A stretch of 64,000 bases of DNA from Tetracentron sinense (GCA_015143295.1 CM026563.1:5146001-5210000); one strand, 5' to 3'; positions 35,608 through 46,431 are shown, counted from the first letter of the stretch. Made by a program: numbers and translations. Notes: a model not told the origin generated them from the letters alone.

Positions 35608-37230
35608 TGTAATCTCATTTTCTGCAAATGTTGGGTTTTGTATTGTGGTTAATCATAGTTCTTATCCCCATATTCATTTTGGATCTGTTGTACAGTGTGA
35701 TATTTCTCTTCCACTCATGTTCTGTACATAGAAAGTTTGGAGTTTGAGACTACTATAGAAGGCATTCAGTGTTCTTATCCCCAAATGATTGATTATTTCT
35801 TTGGTTGATATGGAAATGTATGAACATATGCCTACTTGTGTATTTGCATTTTTTTAATAAGTGGTTTTGGAGTGATCACTTCAATGTTCTTATTGGCTGC
35901 AGGAGAAGGCATTCAGCAAGAAAAGGGTCTTCCGGAATAAGCTTAAGAAGAGAGGTATACTCTGCATACAAGTATCCAACAATTGCAGACTTTGTGTTTT
36001 GTTATTTCAAACCCTAGTACCATGTTCTATATCACCTCAATGTCCATCTTTAAGTTCTTCTAGGTAGATTCTTTCAAATCCTGTCATATTGGCACTTTCT
36101 TTCTCCATAACCGTATTTCTAAACTCTTATCAGTCTTTTAATACTATATTATTTTATTTATTCCTTTTTTGAAACTGTGATATACCATTAAAACCCATGG
36201 TCTCGGAGCTTATATTTTATCTTGCCTTAAAAACTCATTGTTATGAGAAATTTTGAAAGTGCTTTGCCTGCCTGTGGCCGTCGTGCTTCCTGCCTGAAAA
36301 CTGGACTTCAACACATCCCAGACATGTACTTTCAAAATTCTCCAAACCTTTGGTTCTTTCATTGTCCATAGGTGGCTAACTTTTCGAAACCATCTCATCA
36401 TTGAAAGGAGCATTAAAGGAAAAAAATGTGATTATGTATCTAAGATTTTGATTGAGTTTTAGTTCCTTAACCCCAAAAATTTTAATGAAATGGCTAAAGT
36501 CTCAAGTACGGGCTTGTAGTTTAGACCATTGCCCTAGACTAAGTAGAGAACCAGAGTGGACGACAGGGTTGTACTTGTTATTACTGCAGCAGTGAGAATG
36601 AGTCAATACTGTTGCTGTAAGTTATATATTTTCTCTCTTATTTTGGGTTGCTCTTTTTCATTTTTAAGAACCAACTGTTATCTGCCAAATGTTTTAATGG
36701 TTAGAAGCGTCCATACTCAATCTGCTTCCTGCAGCACGTTTTTGTTTCCTTTTGATACTATTGGAAGCTTGGGATAGTAATGGGAAAAACAGATCGACAT
36801 GGTTTATGCCCTTGGATTGGGGCTTTTCTGTAACCTCTCATTTTTGTAATCTCTCATTGAAAAAGATGGACATTGAGGTGATTTTTGTAATCTCTTTTTT
36901 TTTTCTTAGAAGTCATACTGTTGGGTTTAATCTGCTTTGGTGATTTTTCAGGTACATCTAGAGCACATGTGCAACATCTGGAGAGGGGCTACTAGTTTCT
37001 TATTTAGAGTGGCTAACTTTTTTCTGTAGGAATTTCTGGTGACGCTTTGTAATAGAAGAATGATTGTTTGAATTGTAGTTTGAATGAGCCTTTGTCTAGG
37101 ATTGTTTGAATTATAGTTTGAACGAGCCTATGCCCATTCTGTTTTTAGTCATAGAGGAATTAAAACGCATAATCTTTGTTTTTGTCTGAAGATTCCAGCA
37201 TGCATGATATTGATACTTGGAAGTGGCTGA
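35608..37230. other. MULE interior, no gene recognised
   Basis: The transposase 3'UTR should start here. Weakly exon-like pieces (for example near 35905-35950, with AG before and GTATAC after) have no recognisable product. 36880-36920 is T-rich. Confidence 0.4.
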
Positions 37231-37373
37231 TTTCAGTCATGGCAGCAGATATTTTTTTTCTCCCACCTTCAGAGGAGGAGTAGAATCGATCACCTCACCT
37301 GGCTCTTCGTCTAGTTCATCTTCATCTTCAATGTTTGAGAGGTTCATCTCTTTGTCTGCTGCCATGACTGAAA
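37231..37373. repeat. 19-bp inverted repeat around a start codon
   Basis: TTTCAGTCATGGCAGCAGA at 37231-37249 is perfectly inverted at 37355-37373, separated by 105 bp. On the minus strand the right copy carries the ATG of the FKBP-like fragment. On the plus strand the left copy carries the same start context. Confidence 0.9.
37243..37364 (-). pseudogene. Possible FKBP-type isomerase N-terminus
   Basis: From ATG at 37364 the minus strand reads MAADKEMNLSNIEDEDELDE then EPGEVIDSTPPLKVGEKKYL and stops. The acidic lead and the PPLKVGE(E/K) motif resemble the start of large plant FKBP peptidyl-prolyl isomerases of the ROF type, just before the first FKBP domain. No FKBP domain follows. The similarity is short and recalled rather than searched, so the parent is uncertain. 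It may be a gene fragment captured by the MULE. Confidence 0.4.
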
Positions 37374-37812
37374 TTTCAGATCAATGGAACACCCTGCAAT
37401 AGATTTTTGGGCTAACCGGATCCCGTTATCACCCCTTGACGTCTCTAAGTGTCCCTTTTGACACCCCTTGAGTGTGGTTAAGATTCACCCACCATCCAGA
37501 GTGCCAATAGTTGGTCGATATTGAACCGGAATTACATTCATAATCAACTAAAAGTACTATGTAGTTAGCACTCTACATATTTCTGAAAATTAACAGAAGC
37601 CAATATTAGTAGTTTAACACAGAACTAGGGTGAAGCTTACATGGGCTGCATGTGTGTGTGGTGTGTGTGAGTTTGCATGTGGTGTGGTGTGTGTGTTTGC
37701 TTGGGTGGTGTGAGTATTCCCTTGTCTTTGTTTTTTTTTCGGTAAACTCAATCATACCACAAGGCAATGACTGAAGGCAATTACAAGAAAATACTCACAC
37801 CACCCAAACACT
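37374..37812. repeat. Repeat debris inside the MULE
   Basis: 37420-37495 resembles the inner MITE at 46548-46778 (CACCCCTTGA, GTGGTTAAGATTCACCCA). 37640-37725 is GT-rich and 37735-37800 has AACTCAATCATACCACAAGG, shared in inverted form with 29875-29905. Confidence 0.5.
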
Positions 37813-38150
37813 CACATACAGATACAGAACCGCCATACCCGACACCAGCAAATCTGGCTGAATTGAAGTTGACCCATCCATGGACTGGCTATGTTGATGC
37901 CTAACTCTGGGTCTCTCATTCGAACCAATTACCAACTTCTCAGATGACTGAATATTGGCTGCTTCTGCCACAAATGTATTTCATCAGCTTCAAATAAAGA
38001 TGTTGCAGAAGAAGGGTTGAATTTCTCCATGTCCATGAACATAGAAAACAGGTCTCCATCAATCTCGTCCGACATTGAAGGTCCATCAGCAGACCCAACA
38101 ACACCTAGCTCGCTGTCAAAGCTTATGTCTTCTATTCATGGACACAATCT
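37813..38150 (-). pseudogene. Captured RF2a/PosF21-type bZIP fragment
   Basis: Minus strand reading gives EDISFDSELGVVGSADGPSM, SDEIDGDLFSMFMDMEKFNP and [11 protein letters not shown]. After a frame change it gives [20 protein letters not shown] and [10 protein letters not shown]. This is the conserved N-terminal half of plant group-I bZIP factors of the RF2a/PosF21 kind ([30 protein letters not shown]). The basic region and zipper are absent. At least one frameshift and a stop show it is non-functional. It lies inside the MULE, so transduplication is the likely origin. Confidence 0.8.
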
Positions 38151-38459
38151 CATGTCCACAATTTCATAGGTGATCCTGCTCTAGCTGTGTCTCATATACA
38201 CAATCTCATGTCCGATCATCAACTGATATTCAATTTCTTAGAACATGGAAGCATGTATTTCATGACTATTTTATTTATACCCCAGCAAGGGACTGTAAAA
38301 ATCCATGGTTTATGCTAATTCCATACACATCACAAACATAATATTTCATGAACATTAAAAACTTCATCCGTTCACAAAACAAAATAACAACAAAATAACA
38401 ACTATTCCAGTCTTACCATTACAAACTTCATCCATCCGTCCACCCCCTCAGTCTTACCA

Positions 38460-38908
38460 TTAAGTAAACAGTTTTATATAAAAACAATATAAAGCGAAAC
38501 AAAAAAAGAAAACCCGTAAGTTATTTAACCCTGCTTCACACCGTGAACATCGATCTTGTAAGCGTAAAATTTCAGCATGTAAATTCACTACATATCCTTC
38601 ACCCGTGACAGTTGGTGTCATGCCACTAACATGTCCCAATGATTCTTCGTATTCATCGCACCACTTGATAAAATTATCACATTTTATGCCCTGTTGGATC
38701 ATATTAACAAATCATCAGTATTCATGTTATAATTATTTTATAAGACACTAAGAGAGTAATAACTTACCATATTCCCAGGGCATGAATAATAATATCTATC
38801 AGGATTGGTTTTCGTTTTTGATCTCTTAACTTTACAGGGACCTACCCCACAGTTACATTGCCTTGTTGACCAAGTTTTAACTTCACTCCTTATAGATGAT
38901 GAAGTCAT
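38460..38908 (-). CDS. GRF zinc-finger protein with C-terminal hydrophobic segment
   Basis: There are two exons on the minus strand: 38908-38768 (47 codons) and 38690-38460 (76 codons plus TAA), joined across a 77-bp GT-AG intron, for 123 residues. The exon 1-2 junction completes a GRF-type zinc finger: RQCNCGVGPCK, then TNPDRYYYSCPGNM, then GIKCDNFIKWCDEYEES, with ligand cysteines at about 18/20, 43 and 51. A helical stretch EILRLQDRCSRCEAGLNN follows, then a hydrophobic tail RVFFFCFALYCFYIKL that could be a membrane anchor. This architecture is common in small plant proteins of unknown function (At4g04775-like). GRF fingers in other proteins bind single-stranded nucleic acid. The frame is intact, and the gene sits antisense to the transposase inside the MULE. 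Confidence 0.8.
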
Positions 38909-39291
38909 CGTGTATGATTCTACTACAAATCAAAGAAGAATTAGTAATAATAGGTTTACAACCAAAAGCATTTTGAGCAAAGAAGCCGGATCTATCGAGA
39001 ATCAATAATAAAAGGTTTACAACCAAAGGAAAACATCGTATTTCTATAGTCTCATTCCAAACCTAATGGAAATACAGGTTAAACAAAATTTTACCTACAC
39101 AATCAAACATTATTATCGAGCAAAAATTCTTGGTAATGATCCACAAGATGCACCACCAATGAACATGGTAAAAGTTCTAACAAATTCCGGCAATGATGAC
39201 AATAGTGATAGCAAAATAATAACAGGGATAGTAAATTTGCATTGTCTTCTCTCAATATTCTAGAATTTAGTAGACTGGAAACTGTTGTTAC
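38909..39291. other. Upstream of the GRF gene
   Basis: Presumed 5' region of the GRF gene on the minus strand. An acceptor-like TTTGTAG lies about 15 bases before its ATG, suggesting a 5'UTR intron. Nothing else is recognised. Confidence 0.35.
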
Positions 39292-39390
39292 CTTCACTGA
39301 TTGCTTAACTTCTTCAATCTTATGTAGCAATAAACCACTAGGTAGTACGCTTCTTCCCTCTAGCAAAGAATGCCTTGGAGAACTTGTCAC
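39292..39390 (-). pseudogene. Orphan 33-codon exon
   Basis: Minus strand: the segment is preceded by ATGCAG and followed by GTAACA, and has 99 bp without stops reading VTSSPRHSLLEGRSVLPSGL then LLHKIEEVKQSVK. A symmetric, open, well-bounded segment looks like an internal exon captured from a host gene. The parent is not recognised. Confidence 0.4.
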
Positions 39391-40213
39391 CTGCATATTA
39401 TCGGCTTAAATATGATAGTTTACTAATAAATAATAACACGGCCTTGTCTATCAGACAAACTACCTGACAAAAGAAAATCGGAAAAGAAAAACAATACCTC
39501 CTACGATACAGAATAGAAAATATCACTCCCACTAGTCTATTTCTAATGTCCAATACTGATGATTAGAGTGAAGACCAAAATCCAAAGAATAAACAATGAA
39601 AACAACAACCTAGAATCTACAAATATGGTTTAAATAGTAGCTGTACAACTTTACTTTGGTTCTTACTTTTCAGCAAAAAAATCCCTTAAATAAATGGAGA
39701 ACTTCCATGATAGTCAACCAAAGCAGAATTTGAAAGATGGCTACCTTAAAGGAAGCTATCAACATGCAGAAGCCAAGAGTTTTGCACTACCACAAGGACT
39801 TCAGCTATATATCACCAACAGCAGGAACCACAGAGAGCTTCAACGTGATTAGTGAGGGCATCTAAGAGGCTCTTTGGCATGGGAAACATTCTCACCATCC
39901 TAGACCATGTGGTCAGTGAACCCCACTGACACTTACACCAAGAATTAGCCATGATCGGATGATCTTAACCATCCAACACCATGATGATTTTTATTCGTTA
40001 TATTGAGAAATCAAAACCCTAAGTCATGTCCCTAAAAATGAGAAGGTGCAAGTAAACCTAGTTCTTGACGATTTGCAACCTATCAAAGGATGAGAATCTC
40101 ATTTCTAATCAATAAACCCTAAATAGATTTAAATCTATTTTGATTTTCGCACAAAAATTAGGGCTTAAGAAAAAAAAGGTAGCTTGCTAACCTGTAAAAG
40201 AGGATTTAGTATT
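39391..40213. other. MULE interior, no gene recognised
   Basis: A 46-codon plus-strand frame starting MATLKEAINMQKPRV near 39748 has no recognised relative. The remainder is unremarkable. Confidence 0.35.
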
Positions 40214-41203
40214 CCTAAAACCCACTTTCGGAATACTAGTAAATGGAAAACCATTTTAACACCCAAACAGTAAAAAAAAAAACATAGGGGAAGAAGGGTT
40301 ACAGTAAAAAAAAACATAGGGGAAGAAGGTTTAGCTTACTAACCCGGAAAATCATATTCTTTACTGGGTATCCTCTAATTGCTAACCATTTAAAGTCGCC
40401 GGAAACGTCAGAATTTTCCGACGACTCCGGCAACTCTCTCTCTCATACGAAAGCAGCCAACCAATTATTTTGGTTGCTCTTATCACGAAATCAACGTGAG
40501 CGAGAAACAGAAAGAAAAGGACCCACAAAAAATTTGAGAAAAATTAATCACTGTAATCGAGTTCTTCTGTAGGTGGAGAACAAAAGCAAGGGAAGGGATG
40601 TAGAAAATCTCTGCCAAACTGAGCAAGGTCAATTATTTTCTGAAGAAAATGAGGCAAAACATTGATAATTTCATCACTGACTATATATATTCTAGTGTCT
40701 TGTAAATAATTTGATGGATAGTAGAAATACATGAGAAATGATTTTGCTGAAAAAAACAGAGACGGACAAAAACGAAATGCAGACTAACCGGTTATTTGGA
40801 TGCCGGCGAACACTGATCGTCGTGAACTTGATTTGGGATGAAACTTCTCTATTCCAGCCTCTGCTAACAGTGGATGGACTATTCCCTTCAAAGAGTAAAG
40901 AGTAAAGTAGTAAACAGTAGTAAAAAAAATTTAACTCTTTGGGGAAGAATCTTAAATGCTACAGAAGAATGGTTTCTCTGTCCAGAGAAGACCGGAAGAG
41001 TAAAGTTTCTCTAACTCTCTGTCCTTCACGGTCCCCAAAATATTTCAAAATAAAATAATAATTTTTGTACTCAAACAAACGTTAACGGCTCCGTGAACTG
41101 AGGTCCGAAAAATTTGTTCCCACCCACAAGATGGCCACGCGTCAATGATCTGGACCACGCAAGAGGCCGAGCCTCTAGCGAGCACCAGAGGAAATCCGGT
41201 GCC
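40214..41203 (-). repeat. Right TIR of the MULE, 990 bp
   Basis: This is the inverted copy of 31664-32653. Differences noted by eye include GGCCATC for GGCCGTC, GACGATC for GACAATC, CCAAATA for CCGAATA and CCTACAG for CCTATAG (all in TIR orientation). Confidence 0.93.
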
Positions 41204-41263
41204 CTATTTCATTCCCTATAAAATATGATGCGAAAATAAAATAAAAAAATTAATTTTTTAAAG

Positions 41264-41459
41264 TTTAGTTATAAAAACACCCACATGTTGGGTCAGTTGG
41301 TCAAGCACCATGCCTCATGAAGCGGAAGTCTTGGTTTTGACTCCCAACAGCTTCTATCTACTCCCTCCTAGTGTGGGTGTCTACGATGGGGTCGGAGAAG
41401 AATAGTTTGGCCAAAGGTTGGGTACCTCTTTGGTGTAAAAAGGCATTTAGTTATAAAAA
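41264..41459 (+). mobile_element. SINE copy C
   Basis: The body (41278-41445) has TTGGTCAAGCACCATG, then CCTCATGAAGCGGAAGTC and the box-B-like GGTTTTGACTCCC, matching the core of the copies at 3421 and 27389. The 3' end differs. It is flanked by a perfect 14-bp target duplication TTTAGTTATAAAAA at 41264-41277 and 41446-41459. It lies 60 bp beyond the MULE. Confidence 0.8.
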
Positions 41460-41465
41460 AAGATA

Positions 41466-42550
41466 GGTGAAAAGGGAAAACTGTGGAGAAAATCAGGCCC
41501 TAACCAATGCAAGGATTTCATTTCTTTCAATTAAAAAAAAACATAGATTTGTAAAGAAAAATATAGAGAAATATTCAACTTCATGTTTTCCAAATCCAGC
41601 TACCTCCACCCCACCCCGTCGCCTCCACCCACCTTCATCTCCGTCACTACTGCTGCCACAACTACCTCCACCACCATTATTGCCACCACCATTGTCACTG
41701 CCACCAACATCGTTTGCTATCACCATTGCTGCAACAACTGTTGCCGCAATTGGCCAAACCACCACTGCCACCACATTCTCCTTGTGGCATTTTTTTCCCT
41801 TTTTCTTTCTTGGCAACTAAACAAAGTGTAAAGACTAATTTTCTTTTATTTTCCATTTTTGCATGCTTCGCAACAAAACAAAAAGTAGGGGTGTTTTGTT
41901 TCACCATGAAATGAAATAAAGTAAAAGAAAAAATGTCATCTTCTATCAAATTTATGGTGTTTGGTGCACGGGATGTAGATGTTTTTTCAATAAAGGGTGA
42001 TTCGAATTGTGTTCTTTTTTCTCACAAACTCGAGATTTAGAGATAAATGAAAAGGGCAAAATTCAACGAATGCATACATTACGGTTTTACCCATTCAATA
42101 GTTATTTTCCACCTTCATTATATTGGGTTGAATATATTCTCGGGCAATGCTAGCTATACTTTCTTTCAAACTCATTTTCTTTATAAGCAAGATGTGTTAT
42201 TGTCTTCCACAAAGAGAAAGTCACAAGTTTTTCACTAACACTCTCTCCGATCGAAAAGGGAGTGAGTGTCGAAAGAAAGTGATGCTAGCATTATCATATA
42301 TTCTTACCCGTGTCTTTCTCACAATAAGACAATGCCCATGTTTTTCCGTTGAATGAAGACACGGGACAATCAATCCTTGGATGGGAAAAAGCATTGTTAG
42401 AGCTCGCGATTGAATTGTTTAGATAAGCCAACCACTGTCATCCATTCCCCCCTCTCCTAATTTGAATTGTAACTCCTTGTCATTATGAATGAACAATTTA
42501 TTTTTCACTCTCTGTTCAAATGGAGCATTCAATTGTTGGAGGAGAAATCT
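41466..42550. other. Intergenic with CCA-rich low-complexity stretch
   Basis: 41595-41780 is an imperfect CCA/CAC trinucleotide tract that gives spurious Pro/Thr- or Gly/Asn-rich frames. No gene is supported. Confidence 0.5.
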
Positions 42551-42690
42551 TTGCCAAAACTTGCAATCAAACTATACCGTGAAAGCCGCTCCTTCCACTG
42601 TAACCCCCTTTTAGTTATGTTTGCCAAAACTTGCAATCAAACTATACCGTGAGAGCCGCTCCTTCCACTGTAACCCCCTTTTAGTTATGT
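42551..42690. repeat. Tandem duplication, 2 x 70 bp
   Basis: 42551-42620 and 42621-42690 differ at one base (GAAAGCC/GAGAGCC). The near identity implies a recent duplication. Confidence 0.95.
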
Positions 42691-42885
42691 TTGATTAGTG
42701 GACACTGAATATATAGGCTGCCACAACATGTAATTAGCTAATTTATTAATGGACAGTATTGTAAAGAACAATAATTTTTAATATTATTTTTCTTTCCACC
42801 TTTCTTTTAAACCAAACACAGAGAAGCAATAAGAAAATATCATTTTTCTTTAAAAATATTTACTCTAAAAGCGCATAAAAGAAAA

Positions 42886-42966
42886 CTTACTTTCTTTTCT
42901 TTTCTTTTTCTTTACCTTTTCTTTTCTTTTTCCTTTATCTTTTCTTTTTCCTTTCTTTTCTTTTCT
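42886..42966. repeat. TTTTC-rich polypyrimidine tract
   Basis: Imperfect TTTTCTTTTC repeats. Confidence 0.85.
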
Positions 42967-43293
42967 CTCACCCACTTTATTGTGAAAACAAACACGCAAT
43001 GGAAATGAGGGTTTTAATGGGCAAAAGGAAATGGAACTGAATATACATTTTTTTTTAAAAATCTCTTATTTTATTTGACTTTGTGAATATTTCCTTAATT
43101 TGAAACCTGTAAAGCCTCCTATTTCAAGTATTAAATACCACACACTCTTTCTTCTTTAAATTTACTTTTGTAGCCTTAAGAAATGCTGGACATTCTATCA
43201 CAATTCAAAAAACTACATGCTCTCCCCTCTCTTGATAGTTAAAACAAATTTTTTTTATCAACCAACTTGGTGAGCCCATACAAGGTCATTTGT

Positions 43294-43363
43294 TCTATTA
43301 TAAAAAAAAATGGCTTGACTAGCAAAAGAATCTATTATAAAAAAAATGGCTTGACTAGCAAAA
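43294..43363. repeat. Tandem duplication, ~37 bp units
   Basis: Two copies of TCTATTATAAAAAA...TGGCTTGACTAGCAAAA lie at 43294-43330 and 43331-43363. Confidence 0.85.
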
Positions 43364-43499
43364 TTCTTGTAACCTTTGTACCAATCTAATATCTCAAGAG
43401 AGTCCTAGTCCCCATACAGATTTTCCCCTTACTTAAGTGGGATCCACTTAAAGTCCTTTTACTTCTTTCCTTCTCCTCGATACCATGTTTTAAGTCTAT

Positions 43500-44230
43500 G
43501 AAAATTTTTTAATCAGGAAAAGGTGATATATAAAAGTAAACAAGGTTCACAAACAAACAAAAATATAAACAACGCAAGATACTTTAAAACCAACTCAAAA
43601 CAAAATAAGGCATAAGAGGTAAAAGCATGGTAGCTAAAACAGTCATAACACAGTAAACCACTTTTCAAAATCATTTCCAATGGCACACTAGGAACAAAGT
43701 AGTATTGACATGCTCCTAAAAAAATCAAAACCCTCAAATACTCTTTAGTTTCGTTAGTCCAAATAGCCCACTCAAATAGCACCGGACAACATAGATCAAA
43801 CCATTGAAGTAGGGGCCTCTAACGGAATCGATAGTTAAGAAATTCTGAAAGGACCAATGAAAGATCCAAACGATCCTTAACTAGAGGAGAAACAATTTCT
43901 AAATAACAAAGTTAAATGAACAATGTAACAATAAATGGTTCATCGACTCCTCTGATATTTGGCACCAAAAACACCAGTTGGCTAACATCCATCATTTGTA
44001 CTTCAGATGATTGCATGTGAGTATCTTGTCTAATGATGTGGCTTGGAAGATGAAGGACACTTTCAACAAAATGTCTAAATTCCACACAGTCCAATAAAAA
44101 AAAGACAAGTTAGGACTAACCCGCAAGGAATGCAAAAAATCATGTGCATCAAGATTAATAATGCTCCTTATCAATCTTGCCAGCATATCCTAACTCTAAT
44201 GTGGTAACCAGTCAAGAGTTGATATCTTGA
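43500..44230 (-). mobile_element. 3' remnant of an L1-type LINE
   Basis: Minus strand shows a decayed zinc-binding RVT region (LDKILTCNHLKYK, MLANWCFWCQISEESMNHLL, LHCSF) and a tail ending near CCTTTTCCTGATTAAAAAAT. Stops and frameshifts are frequent. There is no RT core, so it is a short 5'-truncated copy. Confidence 0.6.
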
Positions 44231-45692
44231 TCACCTGTTCGCCTCATGAGCAAACACATGGGATCCTCTATAGTAGATACCAGCAGATGCATCTATGATC
44301 CATCTCGATACACATTTTTGCAATGTTTATGCAAAGAGGAGTCCTAGCACCAGGCGCAATAACAGAAATATTTTCCAAAGGCGTAGAGTGGGTGCAACAT
44401 GTGGTGTTGCTACACTATAACAGGAATTGGTTTGATACATATTGGCCTCACCTTGCGTTTGGGAAAGACTGTGACTGGGATTAGCATTTCTGTTATGAAA
44501 AAGGAACGTAAAGTCTTGCTAAGAATGACTTTTTTTTTGCTTGGTTTGGTTACTATTGCATTTCCAAAATACAGTTGTTCTCCTTTCCTCACACCAAATA
44601 TATTGGTTAAACCAAGACCAAGCAAACCCTTAATTATCCAAGATGTACCGAGAACTGATTTGCCAACCATCTATTATTAGAATGGACACCTTTAGTGACA
44701 ACCACATAGTAGCACTGGATGTACATATTACAAACATTTGGAGGTCCTACACCCTATCAAAGTTCAATAATTCAAATACATTCTCATCACTTGTTGGGTC
44801 ATTCGCCAATTATGTCCATGCTATCTCAATTTATTCCTCTTACTATCCCAATAAACATTTTTCTAGTATAGTTTAAATACCAAGCAGAGCTCTGCTTCAA
44901 TGAAGCGGAGCTCCCTTTTGACACTATTGACGGTGGCAATGATAGGCACATATTTTCCAAACTAGACATAAGGCAAGGGTATTCCCAAACCCCCAATAAA
45001 CATGATAATGTTACAATAACTATAAAATGTATTTTTACTCTCACTTGTTTATTTACATTTATTTTTCATTTACTACAGTTCATCAAGTTCACAGACTCAA
45101 AACCCCATTAAGATTATAACCAAGCAATTCATTCAGTTTCATTATTTTAGAATAATAACGATTCACGACAATCGGTTTAGCAAATACAATTCACCCCGAA
45201 TTGCCTCATCCATCTTGAAAGTCATATTTTTTCCAGATAATATGGTATTTGTTCACTGTGGATTTACTCATGAGAAGAAAAGTGGACTTAACATTATCCT
45301 CCTTCTAACACATAGATGTGTCGTAAGTTGTCAAAAATCAAGGCTCATGGAGTTTGCACTTTACAATCATAACCATTTAAACTCAAATTAATGTGTTAAT
45401 TAATTTGATATGTAAGTACATGTAGCACTTGCTTTGTAGCTTAGATGGCCAGTATCATCGTTTTGCAAGCATCATTTACTAACCTTGACTAAGTAGATAA
45501 AATACAACAAAAGAGAGAAAAATGGTCCAAAATTTTGGAGAACGCTAACCTTAATTGCCCCTAAAGGGGCATTAAGACAATCAGCTTTCTGATGGCCGCG
45601 ATTTAAGGGCAGCAGTTCCCCCAAAATGTATATAACAGCTCAAAAAGTAATTGCTTTATATAATCCACATGAACAAAGTATCGCACATCCAT
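44231..45692. other. Intergenic, no gene recognised
   Basis: 44887-44913 can form a 13-bp hairpin (GAGCTCTGCTTCA / TGAAGCGGAGCTC). Open frames near 44400-44680 on both strands have no recognised product. Confidence 0.4.
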
Positions 45693-45915
45693 ACACTATA
45701 GTCTCATATGGGTTGGGAACTAGGCTCCGGGTAGGTGTATAAGGGGCCTCCACTCCTTCACTAATCAAGCCTTTTGGAGCGGGTGTGTGTATTTACCCTT
45801 ATGACACCTTAGTGATTACTAAAAACCTGGTTGGGTATGTGTAGAGTGTAGAGTGTGTGTAGAGTGTAGAGTGTGTTAGCTGATAACCTTAAAAAAAAAA
45901 AAAAAAAACACTATA
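45693..45915 (+). mobile_element. Retroposon-like insertion with A-tail
   Basis: The body starts about 45701 (GTCTCATATGGGTTGGG), includes a TAGAGTGTAGAGTGTG tandem repeat and ends in an A-run (about 45890-45908). ACACTATA occurs at both edges (45693-45700 and 45908-45915), a possible target duplication. No promoter boxes are clear; it may be a SINE or a retroposed fragment. Confidence 0.4.
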
Positions 45916-46431
45916 AGTATATTCATCCGGCCAAAAAAATATATATATCCATGACTCTATAAGTAGAGTGTAGAGTGTATATTCAGTTGAACGTGCGTTG
46001 GTGGCTCAAGGGTGGACCCGGGGGCAAGCCCTCTAACTTTTGAAAAAAAAAATACTATACTATTTAATAATAACTTAAGAGGATATACTCACAAAACAAG
46101 GGCAGCTAGCTATCGCTTGAACATTTGAAAAAGAACAATGCTATCCTACTTTCAAGCATTTCCTGTTCTCAACCAAAAACTAACACTTATAATTGCTATC
46201 AGTCAAATGTTGATTTTTGGCTATGAGTATAAATTACATGAAAGTAGGGTAGTATGCCAAAAAAATTATTATAATTAATTATTTAAGAGGGTATAACCAT
46301 GAGACAAAGGACAATTGCCCATCAACTTCTGAAAACAATATATTTTATAATATATTATATATTATTTTGAATAAATACATTTTTTATGTTAGATATACTA
46401 TAACGACTTCAATCAAATATGTTTTTGCAAC

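Larger units (their letters stand above)
31664..41203 (+). mobile_element. Mutator-like element (MULE), 9540 bp
   Basis: Both ends start GGCACCGGATTTCCTCTGG. The terminal inverted repeats are 990 bp each (31664-32653 and 40214-41203) with about seven differences noted by eye. The target duplication CTATTTCAT (31655-31663 and 41204-41212) is a perfect 9-mer, diagnostic for MULEs. The interior holds a FAR1-type transposase gene (32856-35607, +). On the minus strand lie a GRF zinc-finger gene (38460-38908), a bZIP remnant (37813-38150), a possible FKBP N-terminus (37243-37364) and an orphan exon (39292-39390). TIR identity near 99% implies a recent insertion. The transposase has two nonsense codons, so this copy probably moved using enzyme from a relative. 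Confidence 0.95.

Noticed and set aside
41493-41816. Gly/Asn/Ser-rich frame on the minus strand and Pro/Thr-rich frames on the plus strand
   Set aside because: They arise from a CCA/CAC trinucleotide tract that is open in several frames.
44399-44680. Open frames on both strands, about 90 codons
   Set aside because: No recognisable motif. The neighbourhood is decayed LINE sequence; likely chance.
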